A stretch of DNA of 64,000 nt. Origin: Verrucomicrobiia bacterium (GTDB lineage: Bacteria > Verrucomicrobiota > Verrucomicrobiia > Limisphaerales > CAIMTB01). The stretch is from NCBI GenBank assembly GCA_019634625.1, contig JAHCBA010000035.1, positions 1 through 64,000 on the forward strand. The letters run 5' to 3'. Shown here in pieces: positions 36,625 to 45,594 of this stretch (position 1 is its first letter; each line of letters begins with the position of its first letter). The translations under genes and the position numbers were made by a program. The notes beneath the pieces are model-generated. The model was not told where the DNA came from and ran no database searches. It worked only from the letters and a program-made list of their open reading frames with translations.

Positions 36625-37536
36625 ATGCACGACCTCGAATCCCCGTGGGGACCGCCCAGCCATTCTTCGGACTGGGAAACGGAACCGGTAGCCAATGATC
36701 CCCGATCGTTGGCCTCATTCCGGGAAGCCGGGTGGGGCGAAGAATTCGAAGCTCCGGAGCCGGGACAGGCCGAGGATCCCGAACAGCCCCGGCTGGTGCT
36801 CGACAGATTCCGTCGGGGGGACGCGGCGCTTCGACCGCACCACACGGCCGACATTGAGGGCTTTGTCCGCCAGCTCGCGGAGAACCCGCCGGAACCAGGG
36901 ACCCGGATCGTGCTGATTGGGCACGGGGACGGTTCGGGCGATCCGGAATCCGAGGAGCCGCTGGCCACGGACCGGGCCCGCGCCGTCCGCCGTGCCCTGC
37001 GCCCGGCGCTGCGGCAAAGCGGCCTGACCCTGCCGCTCCGTCACCAGGGCCAGGGCGAAGACGAACCGGTGGCGGACGGCAGCACACCCGAAGGCCGGCA
37101 ACAGAATCGGCGGGTCGAGGTGTACCTGTGTCCCGCCGAGGAGACCGGGCCGTCGTCCGCTCCTGGCCCGCTTCCCGGTCCCGGCGGCCCCCGGGTCATC
37201 CATCGACCGTACGGATGGTCGGCACGCCGGCGCTACATCCCGCGGCATCCAGGCTGGCGCGGCCCTCATCGGGCGTTCCGACCGATCCGACCGATCCGTC
37301 CGATCCGTCCCCTCCGTCCGATCCGCTCGATCCGTCGGTTCCGCCCGATTCGACCCCGCATCGTCGGGGCCTCGCGATTCCGCCGCCCGCTGGGGCGCCT
37401 CCCGTTGAGGCGTCCCGTCATCCGGCGGGCGATCACGCCCCGGCGCCGGATCGTCGTTCGCCGACCCCTCGTTCGACCGCGTCCGGCCCGGTTTTCACGA
37501 CCTGTGATCCGGCGGACCCTCCGGCCTCGCCGATGA
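36625..37536 (+). CDS. cluster protein E: OmpA-C-like domain with arginine-proline repeat tail
   Basis: This 303-aa protein has an acidic start (1-55), then an OmpA-like peptidoglycan-binding fold at about 58-170. The fold shows RIVLIGHGDGSGDPESEEPL, TDRARAVRRALRPAL and QQNRRVEVYL, the last being the classic NRRVE ending. The tail (about 210-303) is extremely basic and repetitive, RPIRPIRPIRPLRPIR followed by more Arg/Pro/Ile units. There is no signal peptide, unlike normal OmpA or Pal proteins, so access to the cell wall would need another route or lysis. AAGGTG precedes the ATG. It overlaps gene F by four bases (ATGA). Confidence 0.78.
   Translation: MHDLESPWGPPSHSSDWETEPVANDPRSLASFREAGWGEEFEAPEPGQAEDPEQPRLVLDRFRRGDAALRPHHTADIEGFVRQLAENPPEPGTRIVLIGHGDGSGDPESEEPLATDRARAVRRALRPALRQSGLTLPLRHQGQGEDEPVADGSTPEGRQQNRRVEVYLCPAEETGPSSAPGPLPGPGGPRVIHRPYGWSARRRYIPRHPGWRGPHRAFRPIRPIRPIRPLRPIRSIRRFRPIRPRIVGASRFRRPLGRLPLRRPVIRRAITPRRRIVVRRPLVRPRPARFSRPVIRRTLRPRR
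37276..37360 (+). repeat. tandem CCGATCCGW repeat in gene E
   Basis: CCGATCCGA/CCGATCCGT units of nine bases repeat with small changes, coding for RPI and RSI units in the basic tail. Length variation between strains is likely and would keep the frame, since the unit is a multiple of three. Confidence 0.75.
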
Positions 37537-38363
37537 TCATCGACTGCCATTGTCATGCCGGGGCGGGGGACGGACTCACGGGTCCGTGGGACACACGCGC
37601 GCCCCTGCGGGACTTCCTGCGATGGAGCGCCGCGGCGGGGATCGACCGGACGGTGCTTTTCGCGGCGTTTCATTCCGACTACCTGGCCGCCAACCGCGAG
37701 GTGGCGGCGTGGGTACGACGCCAGCCGGACCGGTTCCTCGGGTTCGCCTTCGTCCATCCGGAACGGGATCGGGGAAGAGTACAGGCCATGGTGCGCGAGG
37801 CGGTGGAGGTTCACGGGTTTGTCGGGATCAAGGTGCACCGCCACGACGCGCGGATCACAAGGGAGATCTGCGAGGTGGCGCGGAGGTACCGGTTGCCCGT
37901 GCTCTACGACGTGATGGGGGAGGTCTGGGTGTGCGAACTGCTGGCAAGGGAGTATCCCGAAGTGAATTTCATCATCCCGCACCTGGGGAGCTTCGCCGAC
38001 GACTGGCGGGCCCAACTGGCGTTGATCGATCACCTGGTCCGACACCCGAACGTCTTCACGGACACGTCAGGCGTGCGCCGCTTCGATCTGCTGGAGCAGG
38101 CGCTGACACGGGCCGGCCCGCACAAGCTGCTGTTCGGTTCGGACGGCCCGTGGCTGCATCCCGGGGTCGAGTTGGCGAAGGTGCACGCCCTGGAACTGCC
38201 CCCGCGGGAGGCAGCGCTGGTGTTGGGCGGGAACCTCCTACGCCTGGTCAACCGGGCCGGTCTGCAGCGGCGACCGCCGGGGCCCATCACTCCCCGATCC
38301 GTGGCGACGGAGGTGGCGCCCCGGGATCCGTGGGAACCTGTTGCGGAAATTCTGGTGCAGTGA
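37533..38363 (+). CDS. cluster protein F: amidohydrolase-2 family metal-dependent hydrolase
   Basis: This 276-aa TIM-barrel protein is of the amidohydrolase 2 type (related to ACMSD and other decarboxylases/hydrolases). The N-terminal metal motif is MIIDCHCHAG. Later metal or proton-relay positions are VGIKVHRHD, VNFIIPHLGSF and KLLFGSDGPW. There is no signal peptide. The ATG overlaps gene E's stop by four bases, so it is translationally coupled to the cluster even though an enzyme is unexpected there. Its last 77 bp overlap the convergent activator gene. The substrate is unknown. Confidence 0.85.
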   Translation: MIIDCHCHAGAGDGLTGPWDTRAPLRDFLRWSAAAGIDRTVLFAAFHSDYLAANREVAAWVRRQPDRFLGFAFVHPERDRGRVQAMVREAVEVHGFVGIKVHRHDARITREICEVARRYRLPVLYDVMGEVWVCELLAREYPEVNFIIPHLGSFADDWRAQLALIDHLVRHPNVFTDTSGVRRFDLLEQALTRAGPHKLLFGSDGPWLHPGVELAKVHALELPPREAALVLGGNLLRLVNRAGLQRRPPGPITPRSVATEVAPRDPWEPVAEILVQ

Positions 38364-39759
38364 GCTGGCGGACCATCCCGCACGTCCCGCCCCGTCGGGC
38401 GGCGCGGCGCATCTGCACCGCCCGGTCGGTGACGCGCAATCGAAGCGCCGCCTGATGAACATTCCCGCGGGCATCGCGCAGGGCGATGCCGATGGCGGTG
38501 TCGGCGGTCCGTTCCTTGATCTCCTGGAGTCCCGCGCCGCCGGCCAGGGCCCGGCGAAGGGCGACTTCAAGGTCGCCGGAGGTCCAGTCGGACCCCAGTT
38601 CCCGGGCGGCCTCCAACCGGTCGCCTTCCGGGATCGATCCAACGGTGACCGGTCCGGGACCCACATGGCGGGCCACCATCCTCAGAACCAACTGGCGCAA
38701 CTCGCGGACGTTGCCGCGGTAGGGGCGGGTCAGGAGGAACTCCTCGACGGTCGGATCGAAGACCGTCTCCGCGGCCCGGAGGATTTCACTGGCGGCGGCG
38801 GCAAAGTGCCGGGCGAGCGGCAGGATGTCCTCGCGGCGTTCCCTCAGCGGCGGCGCCTGCAGCGTCCATGTGGCGATCCGGTGATAGAGATCGAGTCGGA
38901 ACCGGCCCCGAACCGAGGCGGCCACCAGGTCGCGGTTGGTCGCGCAGATCAGGCGGAACCGGGTTTGCTGCCAGACGTTGCTGCCGACCCGCTTGAAGCT
39001 GCGTTCCTGCACGGCGCGAAGCAGCTCGGCCTGCAGCACCGGCGGAAGCTCCCCGACTTCGTCGAGAAACAGCGTGCCCCCGTCGGCGAGGGCGAAGGCC
39101 CCATCCCGGGCCGCGACGGCGTGCGTGAAGGCGCCGCGTTCGTGGCCGAAGAGTTCGCTTCCGGCCAGTTCGGGCACCACGGTGGTGCAATCCACCACCA
39201 CAAACGGTCCCTTCCCGGGCCGCGCATCGAGGGCATGGACCAGGCGCGCCAGGAGTTCCTTGCCGGTGCCGGTTTCGCCAGCGATCAGCAGCGAACTGCC
39301 GGTGAATCGAGCCGCCTCCACGACCTGGTGCATCAGGCGTCTCCACGACGGACTCTCTCCCACCAGGCTGTCCCGGACCGTGGGCGACTGACACAACGCG
39401 TCCACTTCCCGGCTTCGTTGAATCCGTTCCGCAAGCGCCTCGGCCAGGGCCGGATGCTCGCTCCAGACCAGCACGTCGGCGGCCCCGGCCTGGATCAGGC
39501 GCCAGACCGTCCCCTGGTGAAGCCCGTCGCGGACGGTGGCCACCGCCAGCATCAGGCAGGGATGGCGGGCCGCCAGTTCATGCACGCGGCGTACGACCTC
39601 GTCGTCGCCGTCCTCGAACACCACCACCACCGCGTTCGCCTCGGAGGCCTCAGGGGATGCAATCCCGATCCCGCACCGGCGCAATTCCGATTCGATCTCC
39701 GAGGCCGGCGGTCCGCCCGCCCGGCCCAGCGGGAGAATGCAGACCGTCGGGCGGCTCAT
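38287..39759 (-). CDS. sigma-54-dependent transcriptional activator with GAFTHA loop
   Basis: This 490-aa NtrC-type enhancer-binding protein has residues 1-115 resembling a receiver domain without a convincing phosphate-acceptor Asp (VVVVFEDGDD, then AGAADVLVW). The AAA+ domain is at about 130-360, with Walker A GETGTGKE (161-168) and Walker B GTLFLDEVG (228-236). The sigma-54 contact loop is G209-AFTHA, not GAFTGA. The C-terminal Fis-like helix-turn-helix is at about 428-455 (GNVHQAALRLRVTDRAVQMR). It faces the cluster tail to tail and is the likely activator of the promoter at 31404. The signal it senses is unknown. Confidence 0.88.
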   Translation of the reverse strand: MSRPTVCILPLGRAGGPPASEIESELRRCGIGIASPEASEANAVVVVFEDGDDEVVRRVHELAARHPCLMLAVATVRDGLHQGTVWRLIQAGAADVLVWSEHPALAEALAERIQRSREVDALCQSPTVRDSLVGESPSWRRLMHQVVEAARFTGSSLLIAGETGTGKELLARLVHALDARPGKGPFVVVDCTTVVPELAGSELFGHERGAFTHAVAARDGAFALADGGTLFLDEVGELPPVLQAELLRAVQERSFKRVGSNVWQQTRFRLICATNRDLVAASVRGRFRLDLYHRIATWTLQAPPLRERREDILPLARHFAAAASEILRAAETVFDPTVEEFLLTRPYRGNVRELRQLVLRMVARHVGPGPVTVGSIPEGDRLEAARELGSDWTSGDLEVALRRALAGGAGLQEIKERTADTAIGIALRDARGNVHQAALRLRVTDRAVQMRRAARRGGTCGMVRQLTAPEFPQQVPTDPGAPPPSPRIGE

Positions 39760-39862
39760 TGCGACAAAGAACCTCCGTCCCTGAAGGATTAGGGAGAGTT
39801 TCCAAGGTCATTAGAGCCCTTGTCGAGCTTGGGGCGCAAGCGCCATTTCAGGGGCGTGGGAT

Positions 39863-40660
<798 letters not shown>

Positions 40661-40742
40661 GGGGCGATTTAAGGAGCCGCGGGCCGGACCAGCAAGGCTT
40701 TGGAACCTCGATGCCGCATCGGCAGGACCGGCAGGCGCCGAT

Positions 40743-41384
40743 TCACGGTCGGGTGCCGTCGAGAGGCCGGCGTCCCTCAATGGCCCGGGCCAGCGTGACA
40801 TCATCGGCGAAATCCAGCCCGGTGCCTGCTGGCAACCCGGCGGCCAGGCGGGTCACGTTGAGTTCGGGGCGGGCAAATCGTCGGGCGAGGTAATGGGCGG
40901 TGGCGTCACCTTCGACGTCGGTTCCAAGGGCGAGGATGAGTTCCCGGACCGGTTCCTCCGCGAGACGTTTCTCCAGCGCGTCGATGCGCAGATCCTCGGG
41001 GCCGACGCCGTTGATGGGGGAAAGCCGGCCGCCGAGGACATGGAAGCGTCCCGGGAACCCGCCCGCCTTCTCGACGCTGAGGACGTCGGTGGGCCGCTCC
41101 ACCACGCAGAGGAGCGACGGGTCGCGGGTGGGGCTGGCACAGACGACGCAAGGACTGTCCTCGGTGAGAGCACCGCACCGCTCGCAAAGCCGGATGCGAT
41201 GGCAGGCCTCGGTCAGGGCGTGGGCGAGTTGATCCGCCTGGGCGGGATCGGATTGAACGACGTGCAGGGCTATGCGCTCGGCGGACCGCGGTCCGATGCC
41301 GGGAAGCCGGCTCAGGGCCGCGGTAAGGCGAATCAACGGTTCGGGGAGTCGGATCACGACGGGAGTGGGCTGGCCGATGCCCAA
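40743..41384 (-). CDS. recR: recombination mediator protein RecR
   Basis: This 213-aa protein acts with RecF and RecO to load RecA on gapped DNA. The helix-hairpin-helix is LSRLPGIGPRSAERIALH. The four-cysteine zinc finger is CERCGALTEDSPCVVC. The Toprim domain has LCVVERPTDVLSVEKAG and ALGTDVEGDATAHYLA. It is normal length. It follows ybaB (75-bp gap), the common ybaB-recR order; dnaX, often first in this operon, is absent here. Confidence 0.93.
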   Translation of the reverse strand: MGIGQPTPVVIRLPEPLIRLTAALSRLPGIGPRSAERIALHVVQSDPAQADQLAHALTEACHRIRLCERCGALTEDSPCVVCASPTRDPSLLCVVERPTDVLSVEKAGGFPGRFHVLGGRLSPINGVGPEDLRIDALEKRLAEEPVRELILALGTDVEGDATAHYLARRFARPELNVTRLAAGLPAGTGLDFADDVTLARAIEGRRPLDGTRP

Positions 41385-41459
41385 CAGGCGACCGGCTCAG
41401 TGCCTCGATTTGCGGGAGGGCAGGACCGGCCGGCGAGGTGCGACGGCTGTCGCGGCCGG

Positions 41460-41771
41460 TCAGATGAGGCCGGGGAGCTGGAGCCCCCCCGCCACGGAGC
41501 CCATTTCCTCGTTCTGAACCTTCTTGGCCTGTTCGAGGGCGTTGTTGGCGGCGGTAAGGACGAGATCCTCGAGGAGGGTGATGTCGTCCGGTTGAACGGC
41601 CTGCGGATCGATCTTGATCGAGGCGATGGTGCCATCGCAGCGGGCGATCACCTTGACGGCTCCGCCACCGCTGGTGGCCTCGATGGTCTTGGCGGCCAGT
41701 TCGGCCTGCTTGACCTCGAGCTGCTTCTGGATCCGCGCCGCCTGCTTCATCAACTTGCCAATGCTGGACAT
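41460..41771 (-). CDS. YbaB/EbfC family nucleoid-associated protein
   Basis: This 103-aa small DNA-binding dimer has the family pattern: a helical start (IGKLMKQAARIQKQLEVKQA), then GGGAVKVIARCDGTIASIKI and LEDLVLTAANNALEQAKKVQ. It stands just upstream of recR on the same strand, as in many bacteria. Its leader is the repeat region at 41.9 kb. Confidence 0.9.
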   Translation of the reverse strand: MSSIGKLMKQAARIQKQLEVKQAELAAKTIEATSGGGAVKVIARCDGTIASIKIDPQAVQPDDITLLEDLVLTAANNALEQAKKVQNEEMGSVAGGLQLPGLI

Positions 41772-42612
41772 GGGAAAAGGGGGTTCCGGACCGCCGCGTG
41801 GTTGGGCGCCCGTGCGATCCAGCTAAACCAAGCCCATCGGACCCTGCAACCCCCTTTTGGAGCTTTCCGCGATCCTCGAGGCCATGGTTCACAGTATGCC
41901 TGACATGGTTTAAATTATGCCATCCATTTTATTGTTGACCTCAACCATACATTAGGCCCGGCGATTTACTATTTACCCCCGACAGCAGCCTCAGCCCTCC
42001 TCCATCTCCAACGACGCTCGGGACGTTGTCGGAATTGTTTGTCGGCAACCGAAAATTGCCATTAAGCCCGGCATATTCTTGTTGACCGGATTCATTCATT
42101 GAGCCCGGCATTTTACTATTGACCCTTGACCCCCCGCCTGCAGCCTCACCCCCCTTGCACCCACCTTCGGCAACTTCGTCGGCAGCCGTGCTATTGAGCC
42201 AGGCAGTAGAATATTGACTGTTTGCCGGGCTTCGCACCCGTATGGGGGACCGGCATTTGTGTAATGCCCGATGGGAGTTTCCTGGGGGTCGAAGCGGTTT
42301 GCAGACCCGATAGAAATGGTCTGATGCCTCCCGTACGCCCTGTTCGGTGTCCCGGCCGCAGCGGGCCACGGGTCCGGACTCAAGTCTCTAGCCCTAACAC
42401 ACTCAAGCGTGGACACCCAACCGCCGGTCCCCATTCCTCTTTTGCGGTGAATGTTCCGCCGGGTGAACGGGGACGGAGGCGCAAAGGTGGAGGCCTTGCG
42501 AGCAGGCAAGTCCGCCTGCTGCCTCCGATCGAGGTTGTGCCGCCGCCCGCGGAGCGGGAGGTTTCGGGCCACGCGACCGTGCTCGCCCTAGCCTGCCTTT
42601 CCTGAACCGCCC
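41772..42612. other. 841-bp gene-free stretch with 28-bp repeat array
   Basis: This region is divergent between ybaB and the glycerol-1-phosphate dehydrogenase gene. 41913-42219 holds five repeats described separately. 42404-42421 (AAGCGTGGACACCCAAC) echoes the inverted repeat at 14548-14616. A small hairpin GCAGGC/GCCTGC lies near 42500. Both flanking genes must draw promoters from here. No RNA gene is recognised. Confidence 0.5.
41913..42219. repeat. array of five 28-bp repeats in a 148-bp higher-order unit
   Basis: Copies begin near 41913, 41950, 42060, 42097 and 42191. The consensus is CATTRAGCCCGGC followed by ATTTTACTATTGACC. They come as close pairs 37-38 bp apart, with the pairs 147-148 bp apart. 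The long spacers also resemble each other (GCAGCCTCA early, then GTCGGCA(A/G)CCG at the end). On the minus strand each reads GGTCAATAGTAAAATGCCGG. A further copy is at the start of the window. Confidence 0.75.
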
Positions 42613-43659
42613 ATGAAGAAGACCTCCGTCGAGATCCCCACCCTGGTGCGGATGAAGCCGGGAGCGCTGGATCGGCTGGGCATTTACTGCCGGCGGGCCG
42701 CCTTCCGGCAGGTGGCCCTCCTCAGTAGCACCGGCCTGCCCTACCCCATCCTGAACCGTGTCAAGACCGCCCTGGGCAGCGAACAGATCGAGGTGACGCA
42801 CCACCTCGAGGTCGGCTCGTCCGATTACGATGCGGCGCAGGAGACCTTTCGCTCGCTGCCCGTCGATCTCGGCGCGGTCGTGGGTCTGGGCGGCGGCAAG
42901 GCGCTCGACGTCGCCAAGTACCTGTCGTTCCTCCTGCGCCGGCCTTACCTGGCGGTGCCGACATCGCTGTCCAACGACGGCTTCTGCAGTCCGCAATCGA
43001 GTCTGGAGATCGGGGGGCGGCGGCGTTCGCTGGCAGCGGCCATGCCATACGGGGTCGTGGTGGACACGGCCGTCTGCCTCGAAGCTCCGACCGTCCTCTG
43101 GCATGCCGGCGTGGGCGACTCCGTGGCCAAGATCACCGCGGTGGCGGATTGGAAACTCGCATTCCATGCGTGCGGGACGCCGGTGGACGACTTCGCCGCA
43201 CTGCTCTCGGATGCCACCGTATTCCAGTTGCTGGCCAGTCCGACCCGCAGCCTGGAAGGGATCCGATTGCTGGCCACCGCCCTCATGCTCAACGGGGTGG
43301 CCATGGAGATCGCGGGTTCGTCCCGCCCCGCCAGCGGGAGCGAGCATCTGATTTCGCATGCCCTCGACGCCCTGAATCCGCGTCCGCGCCTGCACGGGTT
43401 GCAGGTGGGTGTGGCGACCTACCTTGTCAGTCAACTCCAGGGGCAGGGCACCGGCCGCATCGCAGCCCTGTTCGATGCGACCGGCTTCTGGGACGAGATC
43501 CGCCGCGACCCGTTTGTCCGGGCGGACTGGATCCGGGCATTCCAGGCCGCGCCCGGGATCAAGCCGGGCTATTACACCGTGCTGTCCGGTCGCGATTGCA
43601 CGGGGGAACTCGCTTCCCTGCTCGAACGCGACTCCCGCCTGGCCGGACTGTTCGTCTGA
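42613..43659 (+). CDS. glycerol-1-phosphate dehydrogenase-like protein (EgsA/AraM type)
   Basis: This 348-aa iron/zinc alcohol-dehydrogenase-fold protein belongs to the glycerol-1-phosphate dehydrogenase group, which reduces dihydroxyacetone phosphate to sn-glycerol-1-phosphate. The NAD-binding segment is VVGLGGGKALDVAKYLS, followed by AVPTSLSNDGFCSPQSS. Metal ligands are likely in GVGDSVAKITAVADWKLA (Asp), SGSEHLISHALD (His) and RLHGLQVGVATY (His). In bacteria the enzyme serves unusual ether lipids or arabinose-linked metabolism (AraM); which applies here is not known. Start ATG at 42613. Confidence 0.88.
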   Translation: MKKTSVEIPTLVRMKPGALDRLGIYCRRAAFRQVALLSSTGLPYPILNRVKTALGSEQIEVTHHLEVGSSDYDAAQETFRSLPVDLGAVVGLGGGKALDVAKYLSFLLRRPYLAVPTSLSNDGFCSPQSSLEIGGRRRSLAAAMPYGVVVDTAVCLEAPTVLWHAGVGDSVAKITAVADWKLAFHACGTPVDDFAALLSDATVFQLLASPTRSLEGIRLLATALMLNGVAMEIAGSSRPASGSEHLISHALDALNPRPRLHGLQVGVATYLVSQLQGQGTGRIAALFDATGFWDEIRRDPFVRADWIRAFQAAPGIKPGYYTVLSGRDCTGELASLLERDSRLAGLFV

Positions 43660-43670
43660 CCACCACCCGT

Positions 43671-43825
43671 GCATCCCGGAGTTGTGGGTAGAGGCGCGAA
43701 CTTCGCGAGGCATCGCCTCGGAGGGCCGAGTTCCACGAGGCCGCAACGATGGGGTGCGTTGGGATGAGGACTCGCGGAGCTCGTCCCTCCGATTGGCTGC
43801 CTCCTCACCGACAACTTGGGGATGC
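43671..43825. repeat. nested palindromic element
   Basis: The outer arms GCATCCCGGAGTTGTGGGT and the complementary ACCGACAACTTGGGGATGC enclose an inner hairpin (GGAGGGCCGAGTTCCACGAG with CTCGCGGAGCTCGTCCCTCC). It is about 85% like 7132-7286. It fills the gap before the isochorismatase gene and extends that gene's open frame falsely upstream. Confidence 0.8.
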
Positions 43826-43892
43826 ACCGGACCCCCACCGCTCCCTCGCTTTGGGCGCGACGGATCGAACGAATCAAGGGACGATTCAGGTC

Positions 43893-45533
43893 ATGAGGAT
43901 CGCAGGTGGAAGGCGGATAGGCGGGGTGTTCGGGTGGACCAATCGGGCTGGGGTGCGGATCGGCGTGGTGGGGATCGCCGCATTGTTGGGGTCGGGCGCC
44001 ATGCCGGCCCGGATGGGGGCGGCAACGATGGAATGGACCCTGCAGACGAGGGACCTGGAAACGGGCGAGGCGGTGCTGTCGCGGGAGCGGGTGGATCCGC
44101 GCCGGGTGGGCGTCATCGCGGTGGATGTCTGGAACTACCATTGGTGCAAGACCGCCACCCTGCGGGTGGATGCCATCGTGCCGCGCCTGAACCGGGCCCT
44201 CGAGGCGGCCCGGGAACTGGGCATGACGGTGATGCTCTGTCCGAGTGACGTCGTGGACAACTACGCGGGGTTCGCCCAGAGGGAGGCCGTCCTGGCGCTG
44301 CCCGGGACCCCGGTTCCGAAAGTGATGGAGGTGACTTGTCCGCCGGTACCTGACGCGGGCGGGTGTGCGTGCGGGCGCGAGCGTTGTGCGGGCAACTACG
44401 GGTGGGACGGGATGCATCCCGGGTTGCGGATCGGGGAGGGGGATTGGATGCCTGACACGCAGGAGGAGGTGTATGCGATCTGCCGGAAGTTCGGATTGAC
44501 CCACCTCCTCTACATGGGATTTCACACCCAGGTGTGCCTGCTGGGGAAGCCGATGGGGCTGCGGGCCATGAAGTCCGCGGGATTGCAGTGCGTGCTGGCC
44601 CGGGACATGACGGATGCGCATCCCGGTTACGATCCCTCGCGGGGTTTCACGCCGGATGGAAACACCGGGGAAGTGGTGTCGCATTTCGAGCGGTACCTGG
44701 CGCCCACCGTTCATTTCGGCGAGGAACTGAGGCGGATGGGGCGGTGGCGGGACGATGGCACGGTCCTGGATCCGGTTCGGATCGCGCCCTGGGGTACGAC
44801 CATGCGTCCGCATCTCTTCGAGGAACCCATCGTCGTCAGCCTCGCGACTCCGCTGCAGCCGGGTGCCGAGATCCGGTTCACCCTGGATGGCACGGTTCCC
44901 CTGGTGACCTCGCCGCGGTATGGCGGACCGCTTCGGGTGACGGAGACCACGCGGTTGCGGGCGGCGGGCTTCGACGGGGGCAGGCTGGTGAGCGCGGAAT
45001 CGGAGGGGGTGTTCGTGAAGCTGGCGCCGCAGCCGCCCATGCCGGACGTGCGGATCGGGGATCTCGAACCGATCCGCAACGTGGGGTTCGGACACACCTA
45101 CGGGGGCGAGGTGCGGTATTCGGGGGACACGCGTCCGCCGCAGAAAGACCGGTCCAACCGCGGGGATCCGATCCGCATTCAACGGCGGGTGTACGAGCGC
45201 GGGCTGGGCGTCCATGCGCCCTGTGCGGTGAGTTACCGGATCGAGCCCGGGTACGAACGGTTCGTGGGGCTGGCCGGCGTGGACGAACACCTGCTGGACC
45301 GGAGTTACGGGTCGAATCTCGCGCGGTACCCGAGTGTGGTGTTCAAGGTGTTCCTCGACGGCCGTGAAGTGGCTTCGAGTCCGGTCATGCGCATTCAGTT
45401 CCCGGCCTGGCGGTTCAACGTGCCGTTGCCGCAGGGGGCCCAGGTGCTGACGCTGGTGGCCATGGACGCCGGGGATGGCAACCGGGAGGACCTGGCGAAC
45501 TGGGCGGACGCGGGCTTTGTGCGGAAGCGGTGA
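43893..45533 (+). CDS. exported isochorismatase-like hydrolase fused to CHB_HEX_C and NPCBM-like domains
   Basis: This 546-aa protein has an N-terminal hydrophobic segment at about 23-44 (VRIGVVGIAALLGSGAMPAR), likely a signal. The cysteine-hydrolase (isochorismatase) domain is at about 60-265, with VIAVDVWNYHWCKT supplying the Asp and MGFHTQVCLLGKPMG the catalytic Cys. Next is a chitobiase/hexosaminidase C-terminal-like module (about 305-380: IRFTLDGTVPLVTSPRYGGP). Last is an NPCBM-like carbohydrate-binding region (about 400-546: RVYERGLGVHAPCAVSYRI, then FVGLAGVDE). The mix suggests an enzyme anchored to or acting on glycan-bound substrates. ATG at 43893. Confidence 0.8.
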   Translation: MRIAGGRRIGGVFGWTNRAGVRIGVVGIAALLGSGAMPARMGAATMEWTLQTRDLETGEAVLSRERVDPRRVGVIAVDVWNYHWCKTATLRVDAIVPRLNRALEAARELGMTVMLCPSDVVDNYAGFAQREAVLALPGTPVPKVMEVTCPPVPDAGGCACGRERCAGNYGWDGMHPGLRIGEGDWMPDTQEEVYAICRKFGLTHLLYMGFHTQVCLLGKPMGLRAMKSAGLQCVLARDMTDAHPGYDPSRGFTPDGNTGEVVSHFERYLAPTVHFGEELRRMGRWRDDGTVLDPVRIAPWGTTMRPHLFEEPIVVSLATPLQPGAEIRFTLDGTVPLVTSPRYGGPLRVTETTRLRAAGFDGGRLVSAESEGVFVKLAPQPPMPDVRIGDLEPIRNVGFGHTYGGEVRYSGDTRPPQKDRSNRGDPIRIQRRVYERGLGVHAPCAVSYRIEPGYERFVGLAGVDEHLLDRSYGSNLARYPSVVFKVFLDGREVASSPVMRIQFPAWRFNVPLPQGAQVLTLVAMDAGDGNREDLANWADAGFVRKR

Positions 45534-45594
45534 CGCGGAAGAGGAACGAAGCCCGGGCACTTCATGCAGCACTCCCGGTGTTTCCACAGTGGCG

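Noticed and set aside
41913-42219. CRISPR array
   Set aside because: Repeats vary in sequence, spacers are of very unequal length (about 9, 81, 9 and 66 bp) and resemble each other, and no cas genes are near.
42300-42612. Possible riboswitch or leader RNA before the glycerol-1-phosphate dehydrogenase gene
   Set aside because: Only one small hairpin (GCAGGC/GCCTGC) is visible. No known riboswitch core could be recognised.
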